A DNA stretch of 35,120 nt from JAZKIX01 sp040384645. Its GTDB lineage: Bacteria > Pseudomonadota > Gammaproteobacteria > Burkholderiales > Burkholderiaceae_D. Of the stretch, positions 17,482 to 25,939 are shown piece after piece. Within the stretch, counting starts at the first letter, position 1, and each line of letters opens with the position of its first letter. Position numbers and translations under genes: made by a program. The notes below the pieces were generated by a model. It searched no databases. It was not told where the DNA came from and saw only the letters and a list, made by a program, of their open reading frames with translations. The DNA lies in contig JAZKIX010000215.1 of NCBI GenBank assembly GCA_040384645.1, positions 1 to 35,120 of the forward strand, read 5' to 3'.

Positions 17482-18588
17482 CTATTGCGTTGCGCCGAGC
17501 TTTTTCGCTGCGTTCAGAGTATGTAATGCGTCGGCTTTTTTCGCTTCAATTGCTGCCGATGACAGTTTGGTTGGCCATCCAGCCAGATGCTGCTCGGCGA
17601 TATCGCTCAAGGCGGCGATCCATGGATTCGATTCGTTCAGGCAAGGGATGTAATAAAACTCTTTGCCCCCGGCAGTTAAGAAGTCGTGTTTTGCTTCCAT
17701 CGCAATTTCTTCCAATGTTTCGAGACAATCGCTAATGAAACCGGGACACATGACGTCGACCCGTTTGACGCCCGCTTTTGCCAATTTTTGCAAGGTGGGC
17801 ACGGTGTAAGGCTGTAGCCATTCTGCCTTGCCGAAACGCGATTGAAACGTCACCAGGTATTGATCGGTAGTCAGCCCCAGTTGCAGCGCCAGCAAGCGCG
17901 CGGTCTTATGACATTCGCAATGATAGGGATCGCCCAGCAGCAAGGTACGTTTTGGCACGCCGTGGAAACTCATCACCAGCTTGTCGGGACGGCCAGTGCT
18001 TTGCCAATGCGCTAATACAGAATCCTTGAGCGCATGAATATAGCCTTCGTGGTCGTGATAATGCTTGATGAAACGCAGTTCCGGCAGGTTGCGCACCTTG
18101 GCATAATGGCGAAATACCGCATCCGATATCGAAGCGGTCGTGGTACCGGAATATTGCGGGTACGCTGGCAAAATCAAAATGCGCTCACAACCGTCGGCTT
18201 TCAGTTGATCCAGCACTTGCGGCAACGATGGATTGCCGTAGCTCATGGCGTAGGCCAATTCCAGCTTATGCCCACGCTGGCCCAAAAAACCACGCAGCAA
18301 AGAGGTCTGTTTTTGCGTGTGCAACTTGAGCGGCGAACCATCCTTGGTCCAGATCGAGGCGTATTTAGCCGCCGATTTGCTGCTGCGCAAGGGCAAAATA
18401 ATGCCGTACAAAATGCACCACCAAACCAGACGGGGAATTTCAACCACCCGCGGATCGGACAGGAATTGTTTTAAATAGCGCCGCACCGCAGCCGCAGTTG
18501 GCGCGTCCGGCGTGCCCAGATTGACCAGGACGACGGCGGTTTTATCGAGCTGGCCGTGGGTTTGCGACGGTTCTTTGCGGAAGGTCAT
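17482..18588 (-). CDS. hemH: Ferrochelatase
   Basis: The protein has 368 residues. It inserts ferrous iron into protoporphyrin IX, the last step of protoheme synthesis, as a peripheral inner-membrane enzyme. Family landmarks: VVLVNLGTPDAPTAAAVRRYL, FLSDPRVVEIPR, YPQYSGTTTASISD, the catalytic His in LVMSFHGVPKR, TFQSRFGKAEWLQPYT, CPGFISDCLETLEEI, and the catalytic Glu in CLNESNPWI. A C-terminal extension of about 25 residues (AAIEAKKADALHTL) is Ala/Lys-rich. It lies between recN and the heat-shock operon, the usual Burkholderiales neighbourhood, but has its own upstream region with the ATACT-N6-AGTAT repeat. Confidence 0.97.
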   Translation of the reverse strand: MTFRKEPSQTHGQLDKTAVVLVNLGTPDAPTAAAVRRYLKQFLSDPRVVEIPRLVWWCILYGIILPLRSSKSAAKYASIWTKDGSPLKLHTQKQTSLLRGFLGQRGHKLELAYAMSYGNPSLPQVLDQLKADGCERILILPAYPQYSGTTTASISDAVFRHYAKVRNLPELRFIKHYHDHEGYIHALKDSVLAHWQSTGRPDKLVMSFHGVPKRTLLLGDPYHCECHKTARLLALQLGLTTDQYLVTFQSRFGKAEWLQPYTVPTLQKLAKAGVKRVDVMCPGFISDCLETLEEIAMEAKHDFLTAGGKEFYYIPCLNESNPWIAALSDIAEQHLAGWPTKLSSAAIEAKKADALHTLNAAKKLGATQ

Positions 18589-18667
18589 GTAGATAGCGCT
18601 CTTGGCAAGTAAGACAATTCAGAAGGAATGGAAAAAAGGGCGCAAAAGCAGCGATTTAACTTAAAAT

Positions 18668-18683
18668 ATACTAGTACCAGTAT
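18668..18683. promoter_or_regulatory. Inverted repeat ATACT-N6-AGTAT upstream of hemH
   Basis: ATACT, spacer agtacc, AGTAT. It lies about 80 bases before the hemH start and shares arms, spacing and the ACC of the spacer with the repeat at 7055-7076. Confidence 0.4.
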
Positions 18684-18746
18684 TAAATCCGCACCGCATT
18701 CCACATGCGGGATGATGCCATTTTCATGACATACCCCCCTATACCA

Positions 18747-20396
18747 CTACAATGCCAGCAACTCCCGCGCATGTTTACGTGTGATGGCGGTAATTTCCAG
18801 TCCGCCCAGCATGCGGGCGATTTCTTCCACCCGCGCTTTGGCGTCCAGCGGTTCAATCCGCGACACAGTCTTGCCACTGTCGATGGTGGCTTTGGCAACT
18901 TGAAAATGCTGATGCGCCTGACTAGCCACCTGCGGCAAATGTGTCACGCACAAGACTTGACGCTCTTGCCCCAGCCGTTTTAGCAAGCGTCCAACTACTT
19001 CCGCCACACCGCCACCGATCCCGCTATCGACTTCATCAAAAATCAAGGTTGGCGTGGTGGTGGCACTCGATGTAATGACCGATATCGCCAGCGCAATGCG
19101 CGCCAACTCGCCGCCCGAAGCCACTTTTGCCAATGGCCGCGGCTCGGTTCCGGCATGGCCGGCGACCAGGAATTCGACTTGTTCCAACCCATACGCCGCC
19201 GGTTCGCTGGGCAGCAAACCGATGGCGAAACGGCCGCCGCTCATGCTCAGTTCCTGCATCGCGGCGGTCACGGCATCGCTCAGGGTTTTGGCAGCTTTCG
19301 CACGCGCAGTCGATAGCTTGCCGGCCACAGCCATATAGGCCGCTTTGACTTTTTCTTCTTGCACACGCAGTGCATCGAGATCGCTGGCGTCGGCTATTTG
19401 CTGCAATTGCTGCGACAGGGCGGCGTATTCGGCCGGCAGATCGTCCGGCGTGACGCGGAATTTTCGCGCTGTGGAATGAATCGCATCGAGCCGCGCCTCG
19501 ACCGTGCGCAGCCGTTCTGGATCAAGCTCGACCCGGCTCAGATAGTCATTGAGCACGTACACCGCCTCCTGCAATTGAATCCGCGCCGGCTCGATAAATT
19601 CCAGTACCGGCGAGAGGCTGCTATCGATGGCGGCCAGCTTGATCAGGCGTTGATTCAGGGACGACAATTGCGACAGGATTGGACTATCCGCTTCCGAGAT
19701 CAGGTTCAAGGCATCTTGCGCGCCTTCGATTAGGCTGGCAGCGTGTGACAGGCGGCTGTGCTCATTGCTGATGTCGCTCCATTCGCCCGGTTTGACCGCT
19801 AGTTTTTGCAACTCGCCGACTTGCCACTCCAGCCGTTCGCGTTCCAGCAAGACATTTTTGGTATTGGTTTCAAATTCCTCGCGTTGCTTTGCTAATGCAC
19901 GCCATGCTTTATAAGCCGTAGCTACCGCTTTGGTTTCGTCCAGCAGACCGGCTTGACCGTCGAGTAAAACGCGCTGCGCCTCGGCCTTCAATAGGGATTG
20001 ATGCGCATGCTGGCCATGGATATCGACCAGCATATCGCCCAGTTCGCGCAACTGCGCTGCGGTGGCGGCAATGCCATTGATAAAAGCCTTGGAGCGGCCG
20101 GCGTTGTCAATCACGCGCCGCAATAAGATGCCGCCGTCATCGTCGGAAAACTCGTGCGCGGCCAGCCATTCTTGCGCCACCGCATTGGCGGCAAAATCGG
20201 CCGTGATATCGGCCTTGGCAGCGCCATCACGCACCACGCTGGCATCGCCGCGGCCACCCAGGGCCAATGTCAGCGCATCGATCAGGATCGATTTTCCGGC
20301 ACCCGTCTCGCCGGTAAAAACGGAAAAGCCGGGTGTGAATTCCAGCTCGATGGAATCGACAATGACAAAATCACGAATGGACAAGGTGCGGAGCAT
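18747..20396 (-). CDS. recN: DNA repair protein RecN
   Basis: The protein has 549 residues. RecN is an SMC-like ATPase that acts in double-strand break repair. Walker A is FTGETGAGKSILIDAL in the N-terminal head, a long coiled-coil middle runs from about residue 150 to 380, and the C-terminal head has the ABC signature VASGGELARIALA, Walker B TLIFDEVDSGIGGG and the closing VLCVTHLPQVASQA. The length matches the family. I see no convincing LexA box before the start at 20396. It follows nadK in the same direction with an 86-base space. Confidence 0.97.
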   Translation of the reverse strand: MLRTLSIRDFVIVDSIELEFTPGFSVFTGETGAGKSILIDALTLALGGRGDASVVRDGAAKADITADFAANAVAQEWLAAHEFSDDDGGILLRRVIDNAGRSKAFINGIAATAAQLRELGDMLVDIHGQHAHQSLLKAEAQRVLLDGQAGLLDETKAVATAYKAWRALAKQREEFETNTKNVLLERERLEWQVGELQKLAVKPGEWSDISNEHSRLSHAASLIEGAQDALNLISEADSPILSQLSSLNQRLIKLAAIDSSLSPVLEFIEPARIQLQEAVYVLNDYLSRVELDPERLRTVEARLDAIHSTARKFRVTPDDLPAEYAALSQQLQQIADASDLDALRVQEEKVKAAYMAVAGKLSTARAKAAKTLSDAVTAAMQELSMSGGRFAIGLLPSEPAAYGLEQVEFLVAGHAGTEPRPLAKVASGGELARIALAISVITSSATTTPTLIFDEVDSGIGGGVAEVVGRLLKRLGQERQVLCVTHLPQVASQAHQHFQVAKATIDSGKTVSRIEPLDAKARVEEIARMLGGLEITAITRKHARELLAL

Positions 20397-20482
20397 AGGA
20401 TGGTGGGCGCTTCTGATGAAGGGCTTGAAAATGAGTTGAAATTGAGATCAGATCGATTAATTCGGCCAGGGCTTACACCTGC

Positions 20483-21245
20483 CTAATTGAGCCGGCCTTC
20501 AACCGAGGGGTATTCATTCCAATGTAATTTTTCGCGCAGGGTATCGTAATAACTCCAGCCGCCCGGATGCATGAAGGTAATAGTATGGGCAGATCGCTTG
20601 ATCACAATCCGGTCGCGATGCTGCAAGCTGGCAAAGGTTTGCATATCGAAATTGATGCTGATATCGCGCCCGCCCATGATTTCAATCACTATTTCGCTAC
20701 TGTCGGGCACTACGATAGGACGGTTCGACAAAGCATGCGGCGCAATCGGCACCAGCACGATGCCATTCAAACTTGGGTGCAGCAAAGGCCCGCCAGCCGA
20801 CAAGGCATACGCGGTAGAGCCAGTCGGCGTCGCAATGATCAATCCGTCGGAGCGCTGGTTGTACATGAAATGGCCATCGACACTCAGAGATGCATTTGCC
20901 AGCCAAAATATCGGCCAGAACAGGTATCATTCGCTCGATTGGAATATCGGTCATGAAGCCAAGGCGGCCTTGATTGATGCCGATCAATGGCACGTTAAAC
21001 GGCGCCAGTTGGCGGGCGATGCCCAACATGGTGCCATCGCCGCCCAGCACCACCGCTACATCGGCATGCTGCCCAATTTGATTGAGTGACATCGAAACGA
21101 TACCTTCAAGCGCCACGACTTGCGCGGTTTCGGCCTCGAGCACGACGCTAAAGCCGGCACCGGTCAAAAAAGTGGCGATTTCAGCAAGTGAATTTGCAAT
21201 GCCACCGGCGTTTTGCTTGCCGACGAGAGCAATCGTTTTTGACAT
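20483..21245 (-). pseudogene. nadK: NAD kinase, broken by an internal deletion and frame change as assembled
   Basis: NAD kinase phosphorylates NAD to NADP and is normally essential. The first 121 residues are good family sequence, with the diphosphate motif VVLGGDGTMLGIAR and NQGRLGFMTDIP. Around 20884-20890 the protein jumps in another frame to VDGHFMYNQRSDGLIIATP, then the Gly-rich PTGSTAYALSAGGPLLHP and the normal C-terminus. About 45 residues are missing between ILAGK and VDGHF, including the second conserved motif (ALNDVV type). The total is 763 bases, not a multiple of three, against about 900 expected. There is no N run. Because the gene should be essential and other joins in this window are faulty, an assembly collapse is more likely than true loss. 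Confidence 0.88.
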
Positions 21246-21451
21246 GAAAAATTCCGGAAAGCGGTTGAAATAGGGCTCAAAAACTACTTGAAAATTCGTT
21301 TGAATTTCAGCAAGGGCCGCAAGATGCTGCAGATTAAACCATACTCTGACGGACTACATCAATGAGACCTGGGCGATTGCTTTGCGATAAGTCTGGAAAG
21401 AACGTATTTGGCCAAGATTGAATGCATCCCAGATCCGAATAAGCAAGAAAT

Positions 21452-22204
21452 ATGACATTAGCCAAGATACCGATGACGCCACAGTCCCATAAACCTGCTA
21501 TCAAAGCGGTCCTATTCGACCTTGACGATACGCTCTGGCCGCTGGCGCCAGTGCTGGCCAAAGCGGAAGACCAAGTATTCGCCTGGCTGGCGCAACATGC
21601 GCCCAAGGTCACACAACGCTATACGATTGAGTCGATGCGCGAACAACGCAATGCGCTATTGCTGGCGCAACCCCATTTGCATATCAATATGCTCAATTTG
21701 CGACAGCTCGCGATGATCGAGGTATTCCAACAATGCGGCGAAGATATCGGCAAGGTCGATGCGGCGATCAGCCTGTTTGCCGACGCACGCAATGCGGTCA
21801 CGGCATTCCCCGATGTGGTGCCCGCTTTGCATCGGCTTGGCAAAAAGCTGGCTTTAGGCACGATCACCAATGGCACGGCCGACTTAGCGATCATCGGCTT
21901 GGCACAGCATTTTCAATTCTCTTTGGCAGCCTATCAATTTGGCCATGCCAAACCGGCAATCGGAATTTTTCATAGCGCCTGCGAAGCGATGGGCATTACA
22001 CCGCATGAAGCGGTTTATGTCGGCGATGATTTATTGCTGGATGTCGAGGCGGCACAACAAGCCGGCATGCGCGCAGTCTGGATGAATCGGGGATTGTCAG
22101 CATCCGTCGAAACGCTACATCCTCACGTGATTCCCGACGCCGTATGCGCCGATCTGGTCGAGCTGGAGCAGATACTGGATCAGTGGCAGTGCGATGGCGC
22201 ATAA
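21452..22204 (+). CDS. HAD-superfamily hydrolase (subfamily IA)
   Basis: The protein has 250 residues. Motif I is VLFDLDDTLWP with nucleophile Asp23 and Asp25. Motif II is the Thr in LGTITNGTADL, motif III the Lys in FGHAKPAIGIF, and motif IV VYVGDDLLLDVEAAQQAG. A helical cap lies between residues of about 35 and 115. It is a cytoplasmic phosphatase of unknown substrate; in Burkholderiales a HAD gene commonly precedes hrcA. The next gene starts 35 bases later. A shorter start at 21473 is possible. Confidence 0.9.
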   Translation: MTLAKIPMTPQSHKPAIKAVLFDLDDTLWPLAPVLAKAEDQVFAWLAQHAPKVTQRYTIESMREQRNALLLAQPHLHINMLNLRQLAMIEVFQQCGEDIGKVDAAISLFADARNAVTAFPDVVPALHRLGKKLALGTITNGTADLAIIGLAQHFQFSLAAYQFGHAKPAIGIFHSACEAMGITPHEAVYVGDDLLLDVEAAQQAGMRAVWMNRGLSASVETLHPHVIPDAVCADLVELEQILDQWQCDGA

Positions 22205-22239
22205 TAAACAACTCTACATTTCATTTCCGACACATCGAT

Positions 22240-23262
22240 ATGGTGCTTGAACCCCGCGCACAAACTCTGCTCAAGGCCCTGGTCGAGCGATACATCGCCG
22301 ACGGCCAGCCGGTAGGATCGCGCGCGCTGTCCAAGATATCAGGGCTTGAATTATCGCCTGCAACGATACGCAACATCATGGCGGACTTGGAAGAAATGGG
22401 CTTCGTCGCCAGCCCGCACACATCCGCCGGCCGGGTACCGACACCGCGCGGCTATCGGGTTTTTGTCGATACCTTACTGACCGTGCAACATATTGACGAA
22501 CACGCGGTCGAGGCACGCTTGCAATCGCGACTACACACTAACCAACCGCAAAAAATCATTGCCAACGCAGCGCAAATGCTGTCCTCACTGTCGCAATTTG
22601 CAGGCGTGGTCTTGTCGCCGCGACGTGAATCCATTTTCCAGCACATCGAATTTCTAAGGCTGTCGGAAAAACGTATTTTGCTGGTGATTGTCAGCCCCAA
22701 CGGCGACGTACAAAATCGCATGTTGCTTACCGATGTCGATTATTCGCCTGCGCAATTGGTGCAGGCGGCCAATTACATCAATCAACATTATGGCGGCCTT
22801 AATTTTGACGAAGTACACCTCCGCTTGAAAGGTGAAGTCCGCCAACTGCGTGACGATATGACTCGCTTAATGCAAGCGGCAGTCGAAGCCGGTAGTGAAG
22901 CGATGACCGACAATTCGGACGACGTCGTCATTTCAGGAGAGCGCAATTTATTGAGTGTCAGCGACCTGTCATCGAACATGACTTCGCTGCGTAAATTATT
23001 TGATATGTTTGAACAAAAAACCGGCTTGATGCAATTGCTGGATGTTTCCAGCAAAGCGACAGGCGTGCAGATATTTATCGGCGGCGAATCGAATCTGGTT
23101 CCACTCGATGAAATGAGCGTGGTTACCGCGCCCTATGAAGTCAATGGCCGGATTGTTGGCACGCTCGGGGTGATTGGACCGACCAGAATGGCTTACGAAC
23201 GTGTGATACCCATTGTCGATATCACCGCTAAATTACTGTCGAATGCGTTGAGTAATTCTTGA
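22240..23262 (+). CDS. hrcA: Heat-inducible transcription repressor HrcA
   Basis: The protein has 340 residues from ATG 22240. HrcA binds CIRCE elements before heat-shock operons and needs GroEL for activity. The N-terminal winged helix is typical: RAQTLLKALVERYIADGQPV, GSRALSKISGLELSPATIRN, and MADLEEMGFVASPHTSAGR. The C-terminal HrcA domain carries VLVIVSPNGDVQNR-like and IFIGGESNLVPLDEMSVV segments and ends with the usual GPTRMAYERVIPIVD. No CIRCE site is visible in the window, so its targets (probably groES-groEL) are elsewhere. Confidence 0.96.
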   Translation: MVLEPRAQTLLKALVERYIADGQPVGSRALSKISGLELSPATIRNIMADLEEMGFVASPHTSAGRVPTPRGYRVFVDTLLTVQHIDEHAVEARLQSRLHTNQPQKIIANAAQMLSSLSQFAGVVLSPRRESIFQHIEFLRLSEKRILLVIVSPNGDVQNRMLLTDVDYSPAQLVQAANYINQHYGGLNFDEVHLRLKGEVRQLRDDMTRLMQAAVEAGSEAMTDNSDDVVISGERNLLSVSDLSSNMTSLRKLFDMFEQKTGLMQLLDVSSKATGVQIFIGGESNLVPLDEMSVVTAPYEVNGRIVGTLGVIGPTRMAYERVIPIVDITAKLLSNALSNS

Positions 23263-23280
23263 AAAAATGCCACAGGCAGC

Positions 23281-24480
23281 TTATTCACCCAGCAACTCAG
23301 TAACAAACCCCATATTCTCAAGGTGCTCTGATACTACTTTGATGATAACGATTACAGGCACACCCAGCAGCATTCCCCATATACCCCAGAGCCAGCCCCA
23401 AAACAGCAACGATACAAAAACTGCTACGGCATTCATTTTTGCAATACGGCCAGTCATCCAAGTCGTTACAAAAGTGCCAACCAAAGTAGCGATAGTGAGC
23501 GAAGCGCCGGCCACCAGTAACACCATCGAAAACGATTCAAATTGCATGAAGGCCGTCAGACCAGTCGCCGCAGTAATGAGCAAAGGGCCGAAATATGGAA
23601 TGATATGTAAGAAGCCTGCCGCTACCGCCCAGGCACCTGCGTTTTCCAGACCAATGGCGCGTAAAGCAATCCACATCAAAAATCCCAGCAACACATTGGT
23701 TACCAGCAACATAAACATATAACTTTGAATCGACTTGTTGATATCGTCCAAAATATGAACAGCAATTTTTTTTCTTGAAAGAGAAGGCCCAGCCAGCTTG
23801 ACCAACTTCCGCTTGAAAGTATCACCTGACAACAATAAAAAAAACACCAGGAAAATCACCATCACAGCCTGCCCGAACAAACCTAAAGCGCCCATCGATC
23901 CGGCCCAAAGCCACTCGTTGACTTTAAAGCGCGGTTGTTCGGGTACGAAGATTTTTTTGGGCGCCGGCTTAATCCCCGCCGCCTGATTGGTAGCTTGCTC
24001 GATTTCTGTCGCCGCCGCTTGCATCTGTTGGATTTTACTTGGCTGGCCGTTTTGCGCCTTGCTCAAGGCACGCGATAATTTATGCGCCGATGCAGGCAAA
24101 TCATCGAGTATCGATAAAAATTCGTCATTGAGTGTATTTCCTGCAGTGGCAATACCACCCAGAATCGTCAACATCACGATAGTGGTTCCAAACAACCGGG
24201 GGATTTTCAGTCGCTGCAAACCTGCCACTAACGGATTCAAGGTATAGGCAATAAAAATACCAAATAGCAGTGGAATAAAAAATTTCTGCGCCCAATACAA
24301 GGTATACACAGAAGCCACCGTCGCCAATATGCCCAGCGCCAGTCCACGTGCGTCGACGTGTAGCGGCAAACGATCCGTTGGCGGTAAATCTATTGTCTCA
24401 ATCGCTGGCGATTGCGCTGGCAATTCTGGCGGCAGCACGGTATCACGGGCTACATCTGACACTACTTCAGTTACATTCAT
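23281..24480 (-). CDS. AI-2E transporter / PerM family membrane protein
   Basis: The protein has 399 residues from ATG 24480 (start MNVTEVVSDVARD). After a cytoplasmic N-terminus of about 55 residues come several membrane helices (LALGILATVASVYTLYW, FFIPLLFGIFIAYTLNPLV), a long soluble insert near residues 115-200, and the conserved C-terminal core: FLLLSGDTFKRKLVKLAGP, the TNVLLGFLMWIALRAIGLEN stretch, and IPYFGPLLITAATGLTAFM. Family members are permeases of varied function (autoinducer-2 export, Na+/H+ antiport). The substrate is unknown. It is convergent with hrcA, with 18 bases between stop codons. Confidence 0.88.
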   Translation of the reverse strand: MNVTEVVSDVARDTVLPPELPAQSPAIETIDLPPTDRLPLHVDARGLALGILATVASVYTLYWAQKFFIPLLFGIFIAYTLNPLVAGLQRLKIPRLFGTTIVMLTILGGIATAGNTLNDEFLSILDDLPASAHKLSRALSKAQNGQPSKIQQMQAAATEIEQATNQAAGIKPAPKKIFVPEQPRFKVNEWLWAGSMGALGLFGQAVMVIFLVFFLLLSGDTFKRKLVKLAGPSLSRKKIAVHILDDINKSIQSYMFMLLVTNVLLGFLMWIALRAIGLENAGAWAVAAGFLHIIPYFGPLLITAATGLTAFMQFESFSMVLLVAGASLTIATLVGTFVTTWMTGRIAKMNAVAVFVSLLFWGWLWGIWGMLLGVPVIVIIKVVSEHLENMGFVTELLGE

Positions 24481-24615
24481 GGCGTAAAGGATCGGTTGTT
24501 GAGCGCGACGCCACAATGCGAGTGGGCGGAATTGTTAAAGAAGGACTACACGCAAGGTCAGTATATCCCTTGAACTAAGGACAACGTAAAAATCTTCCCA
24601 AGCTATAAACTACAA

Positions 24616-24660
24616 ATCCCGACCCGCTCTTGTGGCAAGAGCATGTCGGGATCAATTTTT
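24616..24660. terminator. Hairpin terminator between AI-2E and BON genes
   Basis: Outer arms ATCCCGAC/GTCGGGAT and inner arms GCTCTTG/CAAGAGC form a long stem (24616-24652), with TTTTT on the plus-strand side (24656-24660). It lies about 50 bases beyond the minus-strand BON gene, where the T-tract is weaker (TTTGT). Confidence 0.6.
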
Positions 24661-24708
24661 AGTTGATAGAAGATATGCCTAAGAACGCATCATCCATCAG
24701 CAGACAAT

Positions 24709-25021
24709 TTATTTGACGCGCATATCATTTTTGACTGACGACACACCTTTGATATTACGTGTAAGTTGCACTGCTTTATTAACATCTTCTTGAGACGACA
24801 CGAAGCCGCTCAATTGAACAGTTCCCTTGAACGTTTCGACATTGATCTCGGTAGCCTTGAGCTCGGGGTCGTCGACCNNNNNNNNNNACTTTGGCGGTAA
24901 TAACGGTATCGTCAACATACTCTCCCGTACCCTCCTTCGTAGGCGACGAAGCGCAACCAGCCATTGCCAGCAACGATGCCGAGAAGAATGCAATAACAAT
25001 ACGTTGTGTAATAGTTTTCAT
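24709..25021 (-). CDS. BON-domain lipoprotein (OsmY-like), with an internal assembly gap
   Basis: The start MKTITQRIVIAFFSASLLAMAGC is a lipoprotein signal with lipobox MAGC at Cys22. A short linker leads to one BON domain: YVDDTVITAKV, gap, VDDPELKATEINV, FKGTVQLSGFVSSQEDVNKA and the C-terminal IKGVSSVKNDM. BON domains bind phospholipid surfaces; OsmY-type proteins protect the envelope under osmotic stress. The N run (24888-24897) puts the two halves in different frames, but a true gap of 12 bases would restore one frame and give 104 residues, a normal size. It is the first member of the envelope-stress-type cluster running to 26883. Confidence 0.87.
24888..24897. other. Assembly gap (10 N) inside the BON gene
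   Basis: Both flanks are native BON-domain coding sequence; the true length must be a multiple of three for the frame to hold, most likely about 12. Confidence 0.9.
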
Positions 25022-25123
25022 GATTTTTTCCTTTTTTCATTAATGATTGAAGTACCAAAAAACTGCGTGAACACGCTCCCCAAGCCAAACTATTTGCATT
25101 AGTTGAGAAGGCATGTTAAATAT

Positions 25124-25672
25124 TTATTTACCAAATTTCGCTTTCGCATCTGCTACGCATGTATCTTTTGCAGCACCTGCCAAGGCATCACATTTTTCTA
25201 TCGCCACTTTGTATTCGGCAGTATGTTTATCCGAGCGGGCATCAGTACGCGCTTCTACTACTTTTTTATCGGCGTTTGCATCTGAAGTAGCAGCAATTTT
25301 TGCCGATTTTGCTTCCTTCAAACAGATATCCTTTTCATTTCCGGCCAAGGCGCCGCACTTTGCTTTCGCAACGTCGTAATCGGCAGAGGCAATTGCTTTG
25401 CGAGCATCGGTGCGGGCTCCCACGGTATTTTTGTACTGTGCTTTCGCTTCAGCTTCGGTATGAGTTCGCGATGCCTTTGCTTCCTCGACACAAACGTCTT
25501 TTGGATTACCGGTCAAGGTGTCGCATTTAGCGCGCGCCAACTTATATTCCGCCTTTGCAGAATCGACAGCAGCGTTGTACGTTGCTTTCAATTCGGTAGT
25601 TGCGGAAAATGCGTTGGTAGAAAAAACTAAAACTGCTGTGGATATCACTACTGTAGAGAATATTTTTTTCAT
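25124..25672 (-). CDS. Secreted protein with three Cys-pair helical repeats
   Basis: The protein has 182 residues from ATG 25672, chosen because AAGGAA is then about seven bases upstream; ATG 25675 is also possible. A signal peptide (residues 1-23, ending NAFSA) precedes three copies of a helical unit of about 45-50 residues. Each contains a Cys pair with the same spacing: KCDTLTGNPKDVC, KCGALAGNEKDIC and KCDALAGAAKDTC. The pairs would form disulfides in the periplasm. The protein is very rich in Ala, Lys, Asp and Glu and should be soluble. Similar proteins occur in betaproteobacteria, often with CsbD or BON genes, without a known function. It sits between the BON and CsbD genes on the same strand, suggesting a stress role. 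Confidence 0.82.
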   Translation of the reverse strand: MKKIFSTVVISTAVLVFSTNAFSATTELKATYNAAVDSAKAEYKLARAKCDTLTGNPKDVCVEEAKASRTHTEAEAKAQYKNTVGARTDARKAIASADYDVAKAKCGALAGNEKDICLKEAKSAKIAATSDANADKKVVEARTDARSDKHTAEYKVAIEKCDALAGAAKDTCVADAKAKFGK

Positions 25673-25735
25673 CATCGTTTCCTTCAAATTTAATTTAGAT
25701 ATTGCGGCAGAAATTAACCAAGCGACTTTCGATTT

Positions 25736-25939
25736 CTAGCTTTTTTGACTTGCTTCAAAAGCCTTAATCTGTTTTTCAGCTTCGTCTTTTCCGATCCCGT
25801 AAGCTTCCTGGATCTTCCCAGACAAACTATCGCGTTTGCCTGCGATAACTTGTAAATGATCGTCGGTCAGTTTGCCCCATTGCTGTTTGACTGATCCCAC
25901 ATATTGCTTCCAATTACCTTCGATTACATCCCAGTTCAT
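25736..25939 (-). CDS. CsbD family stress protein
   Basis: The protein has 67 residues from ATG 25939, with AAGGAG five bases upstream; a longer in-frame start is not family-like. It matches CsbD closely: MNWDVIEGNWKQYVGSVKQQ, WGKLTDDHLQVIAGKRD and LSGKIQEAYGIGKDEAEKQI. CsbD proteins are small, abundant, hydrophilic stress-induced proteins (general stress regulon in Bacillus, phosphate starvation or osmotic stress elsewhere). The biochemical function is not known. It lies 63 bases upstream of the Cys-repeat gene on the same strand, so it heads the cluster. Confidence 0.95.
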   Translation of the reverse strand: MNWDVIEGNWKQYVGSVKQQWGKLTDDHLQVIAGKRDSLSGKIQEAYGIGKDEAEKQIKAFEASQKS

